From JACQNR01 sp049515175 (GTDB lineage Bacteria; Acidobacteriota; Terriglobia; UBA7540), in contig JBEKUI010000014.1 of assembly GCA_049515175.1 (NCBI GenBank), forward strand, positions 1 to 31,646: a DNA stretch of 31,646 bases, given 5' to 3'. A program made the translations under genes and the position numbers. Below, one piece after another: positions 1-8,344 of the stretch (within the stretch, counting starts at the first letter, position 1; every line of letters starts with the position of its first letter). Under the pieces are notes generated by a model, which was not told the DNA's origin, searched no databases, and was given only the letters and a program-made list of their open reading frames with translations.

Positions 1-461
1 CCGCGGCTTCCGTAACCGAGCCCGGGGGGAATCGTCAACTTGCGTTTCCCGCCCACGCGCATCGATGCGACACCTTCGTCCCAGCCCTTGATGACCTCGC
101 CGCGGCCGAGCGTGAAGGCGAACGGCTGATTGCGGTCCAACGAGCTGTCAAACTTCGTGCCGTTGGTCAGCCAGCCGGTGTAATGCACCATCACGTGGCT
201 GCCGGGTTTGGGCGAGGGCCCCTTGCCCTCCAGTAGGTCCTGGTACTTAAGTCCTGAGGCCGTGGTGATGGGTTTGGCGGCGGGGGCGGTTTTGGTTGGA
301 GCAGGCTCGGCGGGTTTTGCCGCTTCAGCCGGCGCCGGAGTGGCCGGCGCGGGCGCTGCTGCCTCGGGCTGAGTCGCTGGCTGACTCTGCTCCGGCTGTT
401 CCTTCCGCGTGCAGGCGCCCATCAGAATCAGGGCGCAGACGATCCAAAGCATTTTTCGCAT
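1..461 (-). CDS. FKBP-type peptidyl-prolyl isomerase, lipoprotein, partial
   Basis: The gene runs off the left edge, so only about 153 N-terminal residues are present. The ATG at 461 follows an AAGGAAC ribosome site at good spacing. The product starts with a short hydrophobic signal (MRKMLWIVCALILMGAC) whose final Cys fits a lipobox, though Met replaces the usual Leu at -3. An Ala/Pro-rich linker of about 50 residues follows, then an FKBP domain with GLKYQDLLEGKG, VHYTGWLTNGTKFDSS and GEVIKGWDEGV, which are typical FKBP active-site segments. FKBPs catalyse cis-trans isomerisation of Xaa-Pro bonds; the lipobox places this one on the periplasmic face of a membrane as a folding helper. The last visible residues, around GLGYGS, lie in the 80s-loop, so only some 25 residues should be missing. 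The PIG-L gene ends 71 bases upstream on the same strand, so co-transcription is possible. Confidence 0.9.
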   Translation of the reverse strand, partial: MRKMLWIVCALILMGACTRKEQPEQSQPATQPEAAAPAPATPAPAEAAKPAEPAPTKTAPAAKPITTASGLKYQDLLEGKGPSPKPGSHVMVHYTGWLTNGTKFDSSLDRNQPFAFTLGRGEVIKGWDEGVASMRVGGKRKLTIPPGLGYGSR

Positions 462-532
462 GAGAGTTCCTTTCTGAACCGATCGAGCGGCTAACCCTAC
501 CAATTCAGGCCGGCGAATTCAACTGCGCGCTT

Positions 533-1402
533 TCAATTCGATGCAAAAAAGGGAAAGAGCTTCTTGATCTCGACATCATCCGGCCGGCGGCCGTATTCGG
601 CGATTTCGAACGCCTCGGCGTGCTGAATGCCGGCGGCTTTCGCCCCGTACCATTTCTCTGCCGCCGCCTTCCACTCCTGCGCGACGCGGCTCGGCCGCTC
701 TCGCGCGAGCCACTCCTTGCGCGCCAGCGTCGACTTGGGCACCTCCGCGAGCTTGCCGTCGTGCCAGGGCAGCCATTCGTACATTTGGGAAACGTGGGCA
801 TCCAGCATGTCGATTTTCTTCTCGAACACGTCGTCGATGCTCACCACGATGTCTGCCCGGAACGGCTGCGGACGGGTGAAGCTGTCGGAGAAGTAAAGGA
901 AGACGGGGTTCTTGCGCAGCGCCGGCACCTCCGGAAGGATATTGGGCACGGTGACCATGAAGGCGGCGTCTTGGACCAGCACCCCGGTATAACGGTGGTC
1001 AGGGTGATAGTCGTTGGGGCGTGGGCCGAGGACGATATCCGCCTGCCATTCGCGGATCTTGCGGATGATCTGGCGACGCACTTCCAGCGTGGGCAGCAGT
1101 TCGCCGTCGTGATTGTCGAGGACGTCGTACTCGACCCCGATGCGGCGTCCGGCCTCCTGCGCTTCCGCGCGCCGGCGCTTGGCTAGAATCCCGCCGCCCT
1201 GCTCGTGATGGCCGGCGTCGCCGTTGGTGACGGCGACGAACTTCACCTTATGCCCGGCGGCGGCGTATTTGGCGGCGAGCCCGCCTGCCTTGCCATCACA
1301 ATCGTCGGGGTGAGCTCCAAACGCGATGACGCGCAGTTGGGAATAGTCCTGGGCAAGAACGGATGAAACGGAAAACAGCAGGGCAACCAAAATCCTGATC
1401 AT
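533..1402 (-). CDS. Secreted PIG-L/LmbE-family deacetylase
   Basis: The 289-residue product belongs to the PIG-L (LmbE-like) family, zinc enzymes that remove N-acetyl groups from sugars or related small molecules. The metal-binding motifs are visible: AHPDD (His31, Asp34) and HPDH (His133, His136). An N-terminal signal peptide (MIRILVALLFSVSSVLAQ) indicates export, so the substrate is probably periplasmic or extracellular rather than a cytosolic thiol precursor. The start at 1402 is chosen over an upstream in-frame start at 1453 because an AAGGGAG ribosome site lies seven bases before it and the signal peptide begins there. The gene is divergent from glgC; a TTGACT-like -35 at 1455-1460 on this strand has no convincing -10. 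The true substrate cannot be read from the sequence. Confidence 0.88.
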   Translation of the reverse strand: MIRILVALLFSVSSVLAQDYSQLRVIAFGAHPDDCDGKAGGLAAKYAAAGHKVKFVAVTNGDAGHHEQGGGILAKRRRAEAQEAGRRIGVEYDVLDNHDGELLPTLEVRRQIIRKIREWQADIVLGPRPNDYHPDHRYTGVLVQDAAFMVTVPNILPEVPALRKNPVFLYFSDSFTRPQPFRADIVVSIDDVFEKKIDMLDAHVSQMYEWLPWHDGKLAEVPKSTLARKEWLARERPSRVAQEWKAAAEKWYGAKAAGIQHAEAFEIAEYGRRPDDVEIKKLFPFFASN

Positions 1403-1504
1403 GGTGGGGCTCCCTTCGTGTGCTCGGGGCAGTCTGACGCTCCCCGAGGGCAATAGTCAAGAAGGGAGAGGGGAGGAAAGTTCACCCGCATGGGAATGGG
1501 CATT

Positions 1505-1513
1505 TGTTATAAT
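1505..1513 (+). promoter_or_regulatory. Extended -10 promoter upstream of glgC
   Basis: The bases read TGTTATAAT, a perfect TATAAT with the upstream TG of an extended -10 element. No good -35 is present at 16-18 bases (TTCACC at 1481 is 21 bases away), which extended -10 promoters tolerate. The predicted leader to the glgC start is about 80 bases. Confidence 0.6.
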
Positions 1514-1601
1514 CTCCCTTCCAGTCACGAGGAGGGAGTTTCCCACCGCGGGGCAGAGGGGTGATGGAAGCGGGGGAACGCAGCTTGAGGGATGGGCGCC
1601 C

Positions 1602-2846
1602 ATGACTTACTTTGCCGCGAATCGCGACACACTGGTCTGTCTGCTGGCGGGGGGCGCAGGCGAGCGCCTGATGCCTCTCACGCGCGATCGCGCCAAGCCC
1701 GCCGTCCCATTTGGCGGCATCTACCGCATCGTGGACATCCCGCTGTCGAACTGCATTAATTCCGACCTGCGGCGCATCTTCGTCATCACCCAGTACAAGG
1801 CGCTCTCGCTCAATCGCCATATCCGCGAAGGGTGGTCGGTGTTGCCCGGCGAACTGGGCGAATTCGTCCAGGTTCTGCCCCCCCAGATGCGCGTGGGGGA
1901 GTACTGGTATCGCGGCACCGCCGACGCCATTTTTCAAAACCTCTATTCCATCGGCAGCGAGCCCTGCAAGTATGTGCTGATTCTTGCCGGCGACCACGTT
2001 TACAAGATGAACTATCAGTTGATGCTTCAGCAGCACATCGATGCCGGCGCGGACGTCACGATCGGAACACTGGAGTTTGACATCTCGGAAGCTTCGCGCT
2101 TCGGGGTGTGCGAGGTGGATAGAAACCACCGCTTCGTCGGCTGGGAGGAGAAACCCCAGAATCCCAAACCCTCGCCCGACAATCCCCAGAAAGTTCTCGC
2201 GTCGATGGGGATCTACTGCTTCAATCGCGAACTGCTCATCCAGGCGCTGATCGAGGACGCCGAGGATGCCAACTCCAACCACGATTTTGGCAAGAACATC
2301 ATCCCCAAACTCATCGATAAGGCGCGGGTTTTCTCCTACAAGTTTCATGACGAAAACGAGAAGGACGCGCAGTACTGGCGCGATATCGGGACCATCGAGG
2401 CTTATTACGAGGCCAACATGGAGCTGGTCTCCGTGTCGCCGGTCTTCAACCTCTATGATTTCCACTGGCCCATCCGCACTTACCAGCGACAATATCCGCC
2501 CGCGAAGTTCGTCTTCGCCCAGCAAGGCCGGCGCATGGGAATTGCCGTGGATTCCATCGTCTCCTCCGGCTGCATCATTTCCGGCGGGCGCGTCACCAAT
2601 TCCGTGCTCTCCCCCGACGTCCGCGTCAACAGCTACACCGAAATCGAGAGCTCCATCCTTTTCTCCCACGTCAGCATCGGCCGCTATTCGCGCATCCGCC
2701 GCGCTATCATCGACCGCCACATGGATATCCCTGAGAGCACCGAAATCGGGTACGACCTGGAAGCCGACCGCAAGAAATACCACGTCACGGAAACCGGCAT
2801 TGTGGTGGTTGTCCCCGAGCAGCGAATGTTTGAAGAGCCGGAGTAG
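1602..2846 (+). CDS. glgC: Glucose-1-phosphate adenylyltransferase (ADP-glucose pyrophosphorylase)
   Basis: This 414-residue protein makes ADP-glucose from glucose-1-phosphate and ATP, the committed step of bacterial glycogen synthesis. All family signatures are present: GGAGERLMPLTRDRAKPAVP near residues 17-36 (nucleotide binding), WYRGTADAIFQN, AGDHVYKMNY and YWRDIGTIEAYYEANMEL. The C-terminal third has the hexapeptide-like repeats of a left-handed beta helix (ISGGRVTNSVLSPDVRVNS). Length matches the usual 400-430 residues. The ATG at 1602 is chosen because the conserved N-terminus begins there and GAGGG lies ten bases before it; in-frame upstream sequence has no family similarity. No other glycogen gene is adjacent, so it seems to be a single-gene unit with its own promoter. 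Confidence 0.96.
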   Translation: MTYFAANRDTLVCLLAGGAGERLMPLTRDRAKPAVPFGGIYRIVDIPLSNCINSDLRRIFVITQYKALSLNRHIREGWSVLPGELGEFVQVLPPQMRVGEYWYRGTADAIFQNLYSIGSEPCKYVLILAGDHVYKMNYQLMLQQHIDAGADVTIGTLEFDISEASRFGVCEVDRNHRFVGWEEKPQNPKPSPDNPQKVLASMGIYCFNRELLIQALIEDAEDANSNHDFGKNIIPKLIDKARVFSYKFHDENEKDAQYWRDIGTIEAYYEANMELVSVSPVFNLYDFHWPIRTYQRQYPPAKFVFAQQGRRMGIAVDSIVSSGCIISGGRVTNSVLSPDVRVNSYTEIESSILFSHVSIGRYSRIRRAIIDRHMDIPESTEIGYDLEADRKKYHVTETGIVVVVPEQRMFEEPE

Positions 2847-2885
2847 TGAACGGGACTCGGGAGTCCCGTAACCCGACTCTCGTCA
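2844..2885. repeat. Degenerate period-7 repeat between convergent genes
   Basis: From 2849 the sequence reads as five successive 7-base units (AACGGGA, CTCGGGA and variants). Column 3 is C and column 6 is G in every unit. The array fills the gap between the glgC stop (2844-2846) and the sppA stop (2883-2885) and reaches both stop codons. It resembles three other heptad arrays in this window. Confidence 0.5.
2850..2869. terminator. Palindromic hairpin between glgC and sppA
   Basis: ACGGGACT and AGTCCCGT form a perfect 8-bp stem around the loop CGGG. It lies between two convergent stop codons, the usual place for a bidirectional terminator. It lacks a T-run on either strand, so factor-independent termination is uncertain, and the hairpin may be a by-product of the heptad repeat. 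Confidence 0.45.
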
Positions 2886-4580
2886 CTGTATTTCCGGCAC
2901 CGCCGGCAGCACCGTCCAGGCGGGGATGCGGGCCAGGGCTTCTATCCTCTCCATCCAGCGCAGGGCGGCAACGCTCGGGGTCATGACGCTCGCACCGTCC
3001 ACAAGGTCGCGGATTTTCTCCACCAATCCCCTCGGCGGGGGGAGATAGACGAGAGCGACTTGCTCGCCCGCAGGAATCTTGGCGAGGTTCTTGGCTGCGG
3101 CGATGGCCGTGTCCATACCGCCGAGTTCATCGACGAGGCCGAGTTGCTTGGCGCGTGCGCCGCTCCAGACGCGGCCCTGGGCGATCTTGTCGACGGCCGC
3201 CACGTTCATCTTGCGCCCCTCCGCGACCCCCTGGAGAAAGTTGCCGTAGATTTCATGCATGTATTTCAGAATCGATTCGCGCTGCCCGGGCGTGAAATTC
3301 TGAAAGGGATAATCGATCGTGGAGTTGTCCGTGGTGGCGATCTGGTCCTTGCTCAGGCCGAGCTTCTCGTAAAGCCCCAGGAGGTTGAGCTTTCCTGTGA
3401 GCACGCCGATGGAGCCGGTAATCGTTCCCGGCTCGGCGACAATCTTGTTGGCGGACATGGCAATCCAATAGCCGCCGGACGCGGCGACGTCCGACATGGA
3501 AACCACGACGGGCTTCTCGCGCTTGGTGAGCAGGAGTTCCCGGCGCATCGCCTCGGAAGCGAAAGCCACGCCGCCGGGTGAATCGACACGCAGGACGACC
3601 GCCTTCACGGAAGAGTCTTCCCGCGCGCGCTTGAATTGCTCGGCGATCGTGTCGGAGCCCATCATCGTTCCGCCCCAGGGGCTGCGGCTGCTGCGGCCGG
3701 GCAGGATATCGCCCGTGGCGTAGATGACCGCCAGCTTCGAGCGCCCCTTCCGCTCGGTACGGCGGAAGTATTCGGCCACGCTCAGGCGGCTGTCGCTCCC
3801 GTGATTCTTCTGCTTGACCAGCTCGCGCACCTCGTCGGCGTAGGAGACGCGGTCCACGAGCTTGGAGGAAAGCGCTTCGGGAGCCGTAAAGGGCCCTTTG
3901 GCAATCAGCGCTGCCACGTCATCGGCTTTCATGTTGCGCGATTCTGCCACGCCTTGCGCGAACTGGCCGGAGAAATCATCAAGAAGCGCCTGGGTGGCTT
4001 CGCGGTGCGCGGGTGTGTATTTCTTCTCGGTGAAGATGTTGGAGGCGTTCTTGTAATCGCCGATGTGGTAGAAGTCGGGGTAAATGCCGAGTTTATCGAA
4101 GGTGCCGCGCAGGAAAGTGGAGGATGCCATCAGCCCGTGCAGATGCAGGAGCGAAGTCGGCAGCAGCACCACGGTCTTGCAGGCGGAGGCGAGGTAGTAG
4201 GTGCGGTTGGTCCCGTATTCCAGATAGGCGACACTGAACTTGCCCGCCCGGTTGAACTCGCGGATCTTCTGCCGAATTTCCTGAAGGTTGGCCATGCCCA
4301 GCGCCGGATCGACGACGCGCAGTTCGAGCCCGGTGATTCGTGCATCGCGACTGGCGCGGTCCAGGGCTTCCACAACTTCCGTGACGGTATTCTGGGGGCC
4401 GCCCAGGATCGACGCGAGGCCGTCACCGGGCGCCTGCTCGGCGATCTCCCCTTCCAGACGAAGCGTCAGCACCGTGTCCTGTCCGATACGCTTTGAGAAA
4501 TATCCCACCGTGATCACCACAATCTCGAGCACCAGCACGATGCCAATCATCCAGAGGATGAACTTCCCAACCTTCTTCAT
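2883..4580 (-). CDS. sppA: Signal peptide peptidase SppA, long (67K-type) form
   Basis: The 565-residue membrane protease has one N-terminal transmembrane segment (residues about 8-28) and two tandem S49 peptidase domains, the layout of the long E. coli-type SppA. SppA cuts remnant signal peptides in the cytoplasmic membrane. The catalytic Ser/Lys dyad is visible: Lys177 in GDYKNAS of the first domain and Ser368 in SDVAASGGYW of the second, followed by AEPGTITGSIGV. The ATG at 4580 follows a textbook GGAGG with five-base spacing; an open frame upstream (to 4724) overlaps the promoter and is ignored. The gene converges on glgC and diverges from eno. Confidence 0.94.
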   Translation of the reverse strand: MKKVGKFILWMIGIVLVLEIVVITVGYFSKRIGQDTVLTLRLEGEIAEQAPGDGLASILGGPQNTVTEVVEALDRASRDARITGLELRVVDPALGMANLQEIRQKIREFNRAGKFSVAYLEYGTNRTYYLASACKTVVLLPTSLLHLHGLMASSTFLRGTFDKLGIYPDFYHIGDYKNASNIFTEKKYTPAHREATQALLDDFSGQFAQGVAESRNMKADDVAALIAKGPFTAPEALSSKLVDRVSYADEVRELVKQKNHGSDSRLSVAEYFRRTERKGRSKLAVIYATGDILPGRSSRSPWGGTMMGSDTIAEQFKRAREDSSVKAVVLRVDSPGGVAFASEAMRRELLLTKREKPVVVSMSDVAASGGYWIAMSANKIVAEPGTITGSIGVLTGKLNLLGLYEKLGLSKDQIATTDNSTIDYPFQNFTPGQRESILKYMHEIYGNFLQGVAEGRKMNVAAVDKIAQGRVWSGARAKQLGLVDELGGMDTAIAAAKNLAKIPAGEQVALVYLPPPRGLVEKIRDLVDGASVMTPSVAALRWMERIEALARIPAWTVLPAVPEIQ

Positions 4581-4649
4581 GACGACCTCCAACCTGAGCC
4601 TTCTGCGCCCCACTGGGGCAGCGGCGTTCCGCCATCGCGCGACAGGGTC

Positions 4650-4677
4650 ATTATCGCCCGGCAATGCTGGAATGCAA
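4650..4677 (-). promoter_or_regulatory. Sigma70-type promoter for sppA
   Basis: On the minus strand, TTGCAT (4677-4672) and GATAAT (4655-4650) are separated by 16 bases. The element ends about 70 bases before the sppA start and gives a leader containing the GGAGG ribosome site. Confidence 0.5.
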
Positions 4678-4741
4678 ACAGCGTGACGGCCGGACATGGT
4701 GTCGGGGCCGCTGCGAATCCCCACGCGGTGGCTCCGCGCTG

Positions 4742-4750
4742 TGATAAAAT
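4742..4750 (+). promoter_or_regulatory. Extended -10 promoter of eno
   Basis: TGATAAAAT matches an extended -10 (TGn followed by TAAAAT, five of six to consensus). No clear -35 is visible. The predicted leader to the enolase ATG is about 30 bases. Confidence 0.45.
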
Positions 4751-4785
4751 TCCTGGTTTCTATATCTCAAACGGGAGTCATTCTA

Positions 4786-6069
4786 ATGGCGGAAATTGAT
4801 CTGATCGTAGGTCGTGAAGTTCTGGATTCGCGCGGCAATCCGACGGTGGAGGCCGACGTGCACCTGCGCGACGGCGCGTTTGGCCGCGCCGCCGTGCCCT
4901 CGGGGGCATCGACGGGCGAGCACGAGGCGCTGGAATTGCGCGACGGCGACAAGCGCCGCTATCTCGGCAAGGGCGTCTTGCAGGCCGTGGAACACATCAA
5001 CGTGGAGATCGCGCACGAGCTGGGCGGGCGCGAGGCGAGCGAGCAGTCCTTGATCGATCGCCGGATGATTGAGCTGGATGGCACACCCAACAAGGGCAAC
5101 CTCGGCGCCAACGCCATCCTGGCGGTTTCGATGGCAGTCTGCCGCGCTGCGGCGCGCTCCGCGCATATGCCGCTTTACCGCTACCTTGGCGGGTTGCAGG
5201 CGCGTCGGCTGCCTGTGCCCATGATGAACATCCTGAACGGCGGCGTGCACGCCGACAATACCGTGGACTTTCAGGAGTTCATGATCATGCCGGTTGGCGC
5301 AGAAAGCTTTGCGACGGCATTGCGGATGGGGGTCGAGACCTTCCACACGCTCAAGAAAGTTCTCAAAGACAAAGGCTACAGCACCTCGGTCGGGGATGAG
5401 GGAGGCTTCGCACCGGCCCTGAAGTCCAACGTTGAAGCGGTGGAACTGATTCTGGAAGCCATCGAGAAGGCAGGTTACTCGCCCGGCCACGACATCTTTA
5501 TTTCGCTCGACCCGGCGGCGAGCGAGATGTATCAGGATGGCAAATACGTTTTCTTCAAGTCGGACAAGTCCAAGAAGTCGGCAGAGGAGATGGTCAAGCT
5601 CTACACCGACTGGGTACGGCAGTATCCCATCATCTCGATCGAGGACGGTTTGGCGCAGGACGATTGGGATGGCTGGAAGATCCTGACGCAGCAACTCGGC
5701 GACAAGATTCAACTAGTCGGCGACGACATTTTTGTGACCAACACGGACCGGCTGGCGCGGGGCATCGAAGAAGGGATCGCCAACTCGATTCTGATCAAGC
5801 TCAACCAGATCGGCACGGTGACGGAAACCATCGCGGCCATCGAGCTGGGGCGCCGGCACGGTTACACCGCCGTCGTCTCTCACCGCTCGGGCGAAACCGA
5901 AGACGCCTTCATTGCCGACTTCACCGTGGGCCTTGCGACCGGCCAGATCAAGACGGGCTCGGCCAGCCGCACCGACCGCATTGCCAAGTACAACCAGTTG
6001 CTGCGCATCGAGGAAGAGCTGGGCGACGCGGCGGAGTTCCTGGGCAAAGCGGCCGTAAAGTGCGCCTGA
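4786..6069 (+). CDS. eno: Enolase (phosphopyruvate hydratase)
   Basis: The 427-residue product catalyses the reversible conversion of 2-phosphoglycerate to phosphoenolpyruvate in glycolysis. It is collinear with bacterial enolases: EVLDSRGNPTVEADV at the N-terminus, PSGASTGEHEA (mobile loop), MMNILNGGVHADNTVDFQEF, SVGDEGGFAP, the magnesium-binding SLDPAASE, SIEDGLAQDDWDGW and GDDIFVTN segments, ILIKLNQIGTVTET with the catalytic lysine, and SHRSGETED. The ATG at 4786 has GGGAG nine bases upstream and matches the family start; the frame remains open further upstream without similarity. Length is normal. It appears to be monocistronic behind its own promoter. Confidence 0.98.
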   Translation: MAEIDLIVGREVLDSRGNPTVEADVHLRDGAFGRAAVPSGASTGEHEALELRDGDKRRYLGKGVLQAVEHINVEIAHELGGREASEQSLIDRRMIELDGTPNKGNLGANAILAVSMAVCRAAARSAHMPLYRYLGGLQARRLPVPMMNILNGGVHADNTVDFQEFMIMPVGAESFATALRMGVETFHTLKKVLKDKGYSTSVGDEGGFAPALKSNVEAVELILEAIEKAGYSPGHDIFISLDPAASEMYQDGKYVFFKSDKSKKSAEEMVKLYTDWVRQYPIISIEDGLAQDDWDGWKILTQQLGDKIQLVGDDIFVTNTDRLARGIEEGIANSILIKLNQIGTVTETIAAIELGRRHGYTAVVSHRSGETEDAFIADFTVGLATGQIKTGSASRTDRIAKYNQLLRIEEELGDAAEFLGKAAVKCA

Positions 6070-6160
6070 TTTCGTGATGCGAGCAATCCTCTTTCTGACA
6101 AGGCGCATCCTAATCATGATGCGGCTATGGGGGGCGGTGCGGTGCGTGGGCGGCCTGATT

Positions 6161-6189
6161 TTGACAGCCCCTCAGCCGTGTGCGATAAT
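6161..6189 (+). promoter_or_regulatory. Near-consensus sigma70 promoter of the TPR gene
   Basis: A perfect TTGACA (6161-6166) is followed after exactly 17 bases by GATAAT (6184-6189). The -10 is preceded by TGC, adding an extended -10 contact. It is the best promoter match I find in the window. Its predicted transcript starts about 27 bases before the ATG of the TPR protein. Confidence 0.75.
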
Positions 6190-6222
6190 GCTATGAGTTC
6201 CACGTGCTGGGCAGAGAGGAAC

Positions 6223-8307
6223 ATGAGAAAAGCAGGGATTCTGATGGGGGCTGGGTTTGGCCTCTTTTTGTTTTTGGCGGCGGGCGCCGGAGCGAGCCAG
6301 GAGCCGGCGGCGCCGGCACCGCAGCCCACGGAGACGTCCTCGTCCACGCCCGACCACTCGACCGCCTACTTCCACTACATGCTTGCCCGCCGCTATCGCG
6401 AGCTGGCTGGGATGAGCAATCGCAGCGACTACATTGACCGGGCCGTGGCCGAGTACAAGAAGGCCATGGAAGCCGATCCCGACTCGCTCTTCCTGCGCGT
6501 GGAACTCGCCGAGCTTTACTGGCGAATGGGGCGCATCGCCGATGCCGTGCGCGACGCGGAAGCCGTCCTGAAGATCAATCCCGACCAGATCGACGCTCAC
6601 CGTCTGCTTGCCAATCTCTACTTCCGCAACCTGAGTGAATCCCAGCCGGAAAAGGTGGCCAAAGAGACCCTGCGCAAAGCCATCGAGCACTTCGAGGCTT
6701 TGAGCCGGCTGGATCCCAAGGACGCCGACAACGACCTCAAACTGGGGCGTCTTTACTCGCTGAACAACCAGCGCGATAAGGCGGAAGAAGTCTATCGAAG
6801 AGTGCTCAACTCCGACCCGGATTCCATGAGCGCCCTGGGCAGCCTGGCGCAGCTTTACTTTGATAGTGGCGACTACGATCAGGCGGTGGACCTGCTCAAA
6901 CGCATTCCTGAGTCGGAGATAGACGCACGGACCATGGCGATGCTGGCCTTCGCGTATACCCAGGCGCGCGATTACGACAACGCCATCGCCACTTACGAGA
7001 AGTTACTCGCACAAAGTCCGGAGAACCAGGATGTGCGGCGTGCTTACGCCGAAGCCCTGGCCGGGGCAGGGAAATTCGCGGCGGCCCGGACGGAGCTGCA
7101 GAAGATTATCAAGCTGGAGCCCCAGGACGGTCCCACCTACTTGCGCCTTGGGCAGATCGACCGGCAAGAGGGCAAGTTCGATCAGGCGCGGCAAGAGCTG
7201 GAGAAGGCCCGGAGTCTGATGTCCGACAGCTCTGCCCAACTGGAAGTTGCTTACCAGCAAGTCCTTCTCGAAGACGCCGCGGGCAACGAGGACAAAGCGG
7301 TTCAGCTCCTCCAGGCGTTGTTGAAGCAATCCGAGCGTCCCGATGGCAAGTACGCGCCGGGCGAGGCCGTCAATCGCGCCGTCTTTATGGAGCGGCTGGG
7401 GTTGATTTATCGCGCCCAGGAGAAATTCCCTCAGGCGATGGAAGTCTTCCAGCAGGTCAAGGCGCTGGGGGCGGACCACGAGGCGCGCGCCGAAGGTTTG
7501 ATCATCGAGACTCTGCGCTTGAGCCGCCAGCCCCAAAAGGCTCTGGAGGCGGCTGAAGCGGCCGTCAAGAAGTATCCCAATGAGCGTTCGTTGAGTATTC
7601 TTCTCGCGACGTTGCTGGGGGAGAGCGGGCGCACCGCGGAAGCGATTCAGCAATTGAAAGCCATGGTGAAAGACTCCTCCGCCGACCGGGAAATCTATCT
7701 GACCCTGGCGCAGGTTTACTCTCAAGGGAAGCAATTTCCAGCCGCCGAAGAGAGCGCGCGCAAGGCTTTGGAACTGAGCACCAAGCCGGACGATCAGGAG
7801 TACCCCCACTTCGTTCTGGGCTCCGTCTACGAGCGGCAACGGAAGTACGATCTGGCGGAGGAGCAGTTCCGCCAGGTTCTGGCGTCGAATCCGCTGAACG
7901 CCGCGGCGTGCAATTACCTGGGCTACATGCTGGCGGACCGCGGTGTGAGGCTCGACGAATCCGTGAAATACATCCAGAAGGCGCTGGAGATTGAACCGAA
8001 CAACGGCGCCTATCTCGACAGTCTGGGATGGGCGTATTACAAGATGAGCCGGTTCGACCTCGCCGAACCGAATCTGGTGAATGCGGCGCGTCTCATCACC
8101 GGCGACCCCACAATTCAAGAGCACCTGGGCCACGTTTACCTGCAACTGGGCAAGACCCAGGCGGCCCAAGAGGCCTGGGAGCGGGCGCTCCGCGACTGGC
8201 CGAATGCCGTGAGCAGTGATTTCGATGCGGAGCAGGCCGCTCGGCTGCAGAAGCAACTCGACGAGCTGAAGGCCCGCCTGGCCAAAGAAAAAACAGCCCA
8301 TCGCTAG
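6223..8307 (+). CDS. Exported tetratricopeptide-repeat protein
   Basis: A 694-residue protein with a signal peptide (MRKAGILMGAGFGLFLFLAAGAGA, likely cleaved before SQEP), a short Pro/Thr/Ser-rich linker, then TPR helices through most of the chain. Recognisable TPR units include AVAEYKKAMEADPDS, EEVYRRVLNSDPDS, IATYEKLLAQSPEN and EEQFRQVLASNPLN. The C-terminal part (NYLGYMLADRG, then NNGAYLDSLGWAYYKMSRFD) is a conserved TPR block seen in many proteobacterial and acidobacterial exported TPR proteins. TPRs are protein-binding scaffolds, so a periplasmic assembly role is likely, but the partner is unknown. The ATG at 6223 is preferred because GAGAGGA precedes it and the signal peptide starts there. 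The strong promoter suggests high expression. Confidence 0.88.
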   Translation: MRKAGILMGAGFGLFLFLAAGAGASQEPAAPAPQPTETSSSTPDHSTAYFHYMLARRYRELAGMSNRSDYIDRAVAEYKKAMEADPDSLFLRVELAELYWRMGRIADAVRDAEAVLKINPDQIDAHRLLANLYFRNLSESQPEKVAKETLRKAIEHFEALSRLDPKDADNDLKLGRLYSLNNQRDKAEEVYRRVLNSDPDSMSALGSLAQLYFDSGDYDQAVDLLKRIPESEIDARTMAMLAFAYTQARDYDNAIATYEKLLAQSPENQDVRRAYAEALAGAGKFAAARTELQKIIKLEPQDGPTYLRLGQIDRQEGKFDQARQELEKARSLMSDSSAQLEVAYQQVLLEDAAGNEDKAVQLLQALLKQSERPDGKYAPGEAVNRAVFMERLGLIYRAQEKFPQAMEVFQQVKALGADHEARAEGLIIETLRLSRQPQKALEAAEAAVKKYPNERSLSILLATLLGESGRTAEAIQQLKAMVKDSSADREIYLTLAQVYSQGKQFPAAEESARKALELSTKPDDQEYPHFVLGSVYERQRKYDLAEEQFRQVLASNPLNAAACNYLGYMLADRGVRLDESVKYIQKALEIEPNNGAYLDSLGWAYYKMSRFDLAEPNLVNAARLITGDPTIQEHLGHVYLQLGKTQAAQEAWERALRDWPNAVSSDFDAEQAARLQKQLDELKARLAKEKTAHR

Positions 8308-8344
8308 CAAGGCCCGCGCAACTGTCTATCCAAGGTTTCGGGAG

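Noticed and set aside
1482..2783. 433-residue minus-strand frame across glgC
   Set aside because: Antisense of a complete glgC with all signatures; low-complexity Asp/Val/Gly composition.
7003..8310. 435-residue minus-strand frame across the TPR gene
   Set aside because: Shadow of the TPR coding sequence, Leu/Gln-rich with no domain.
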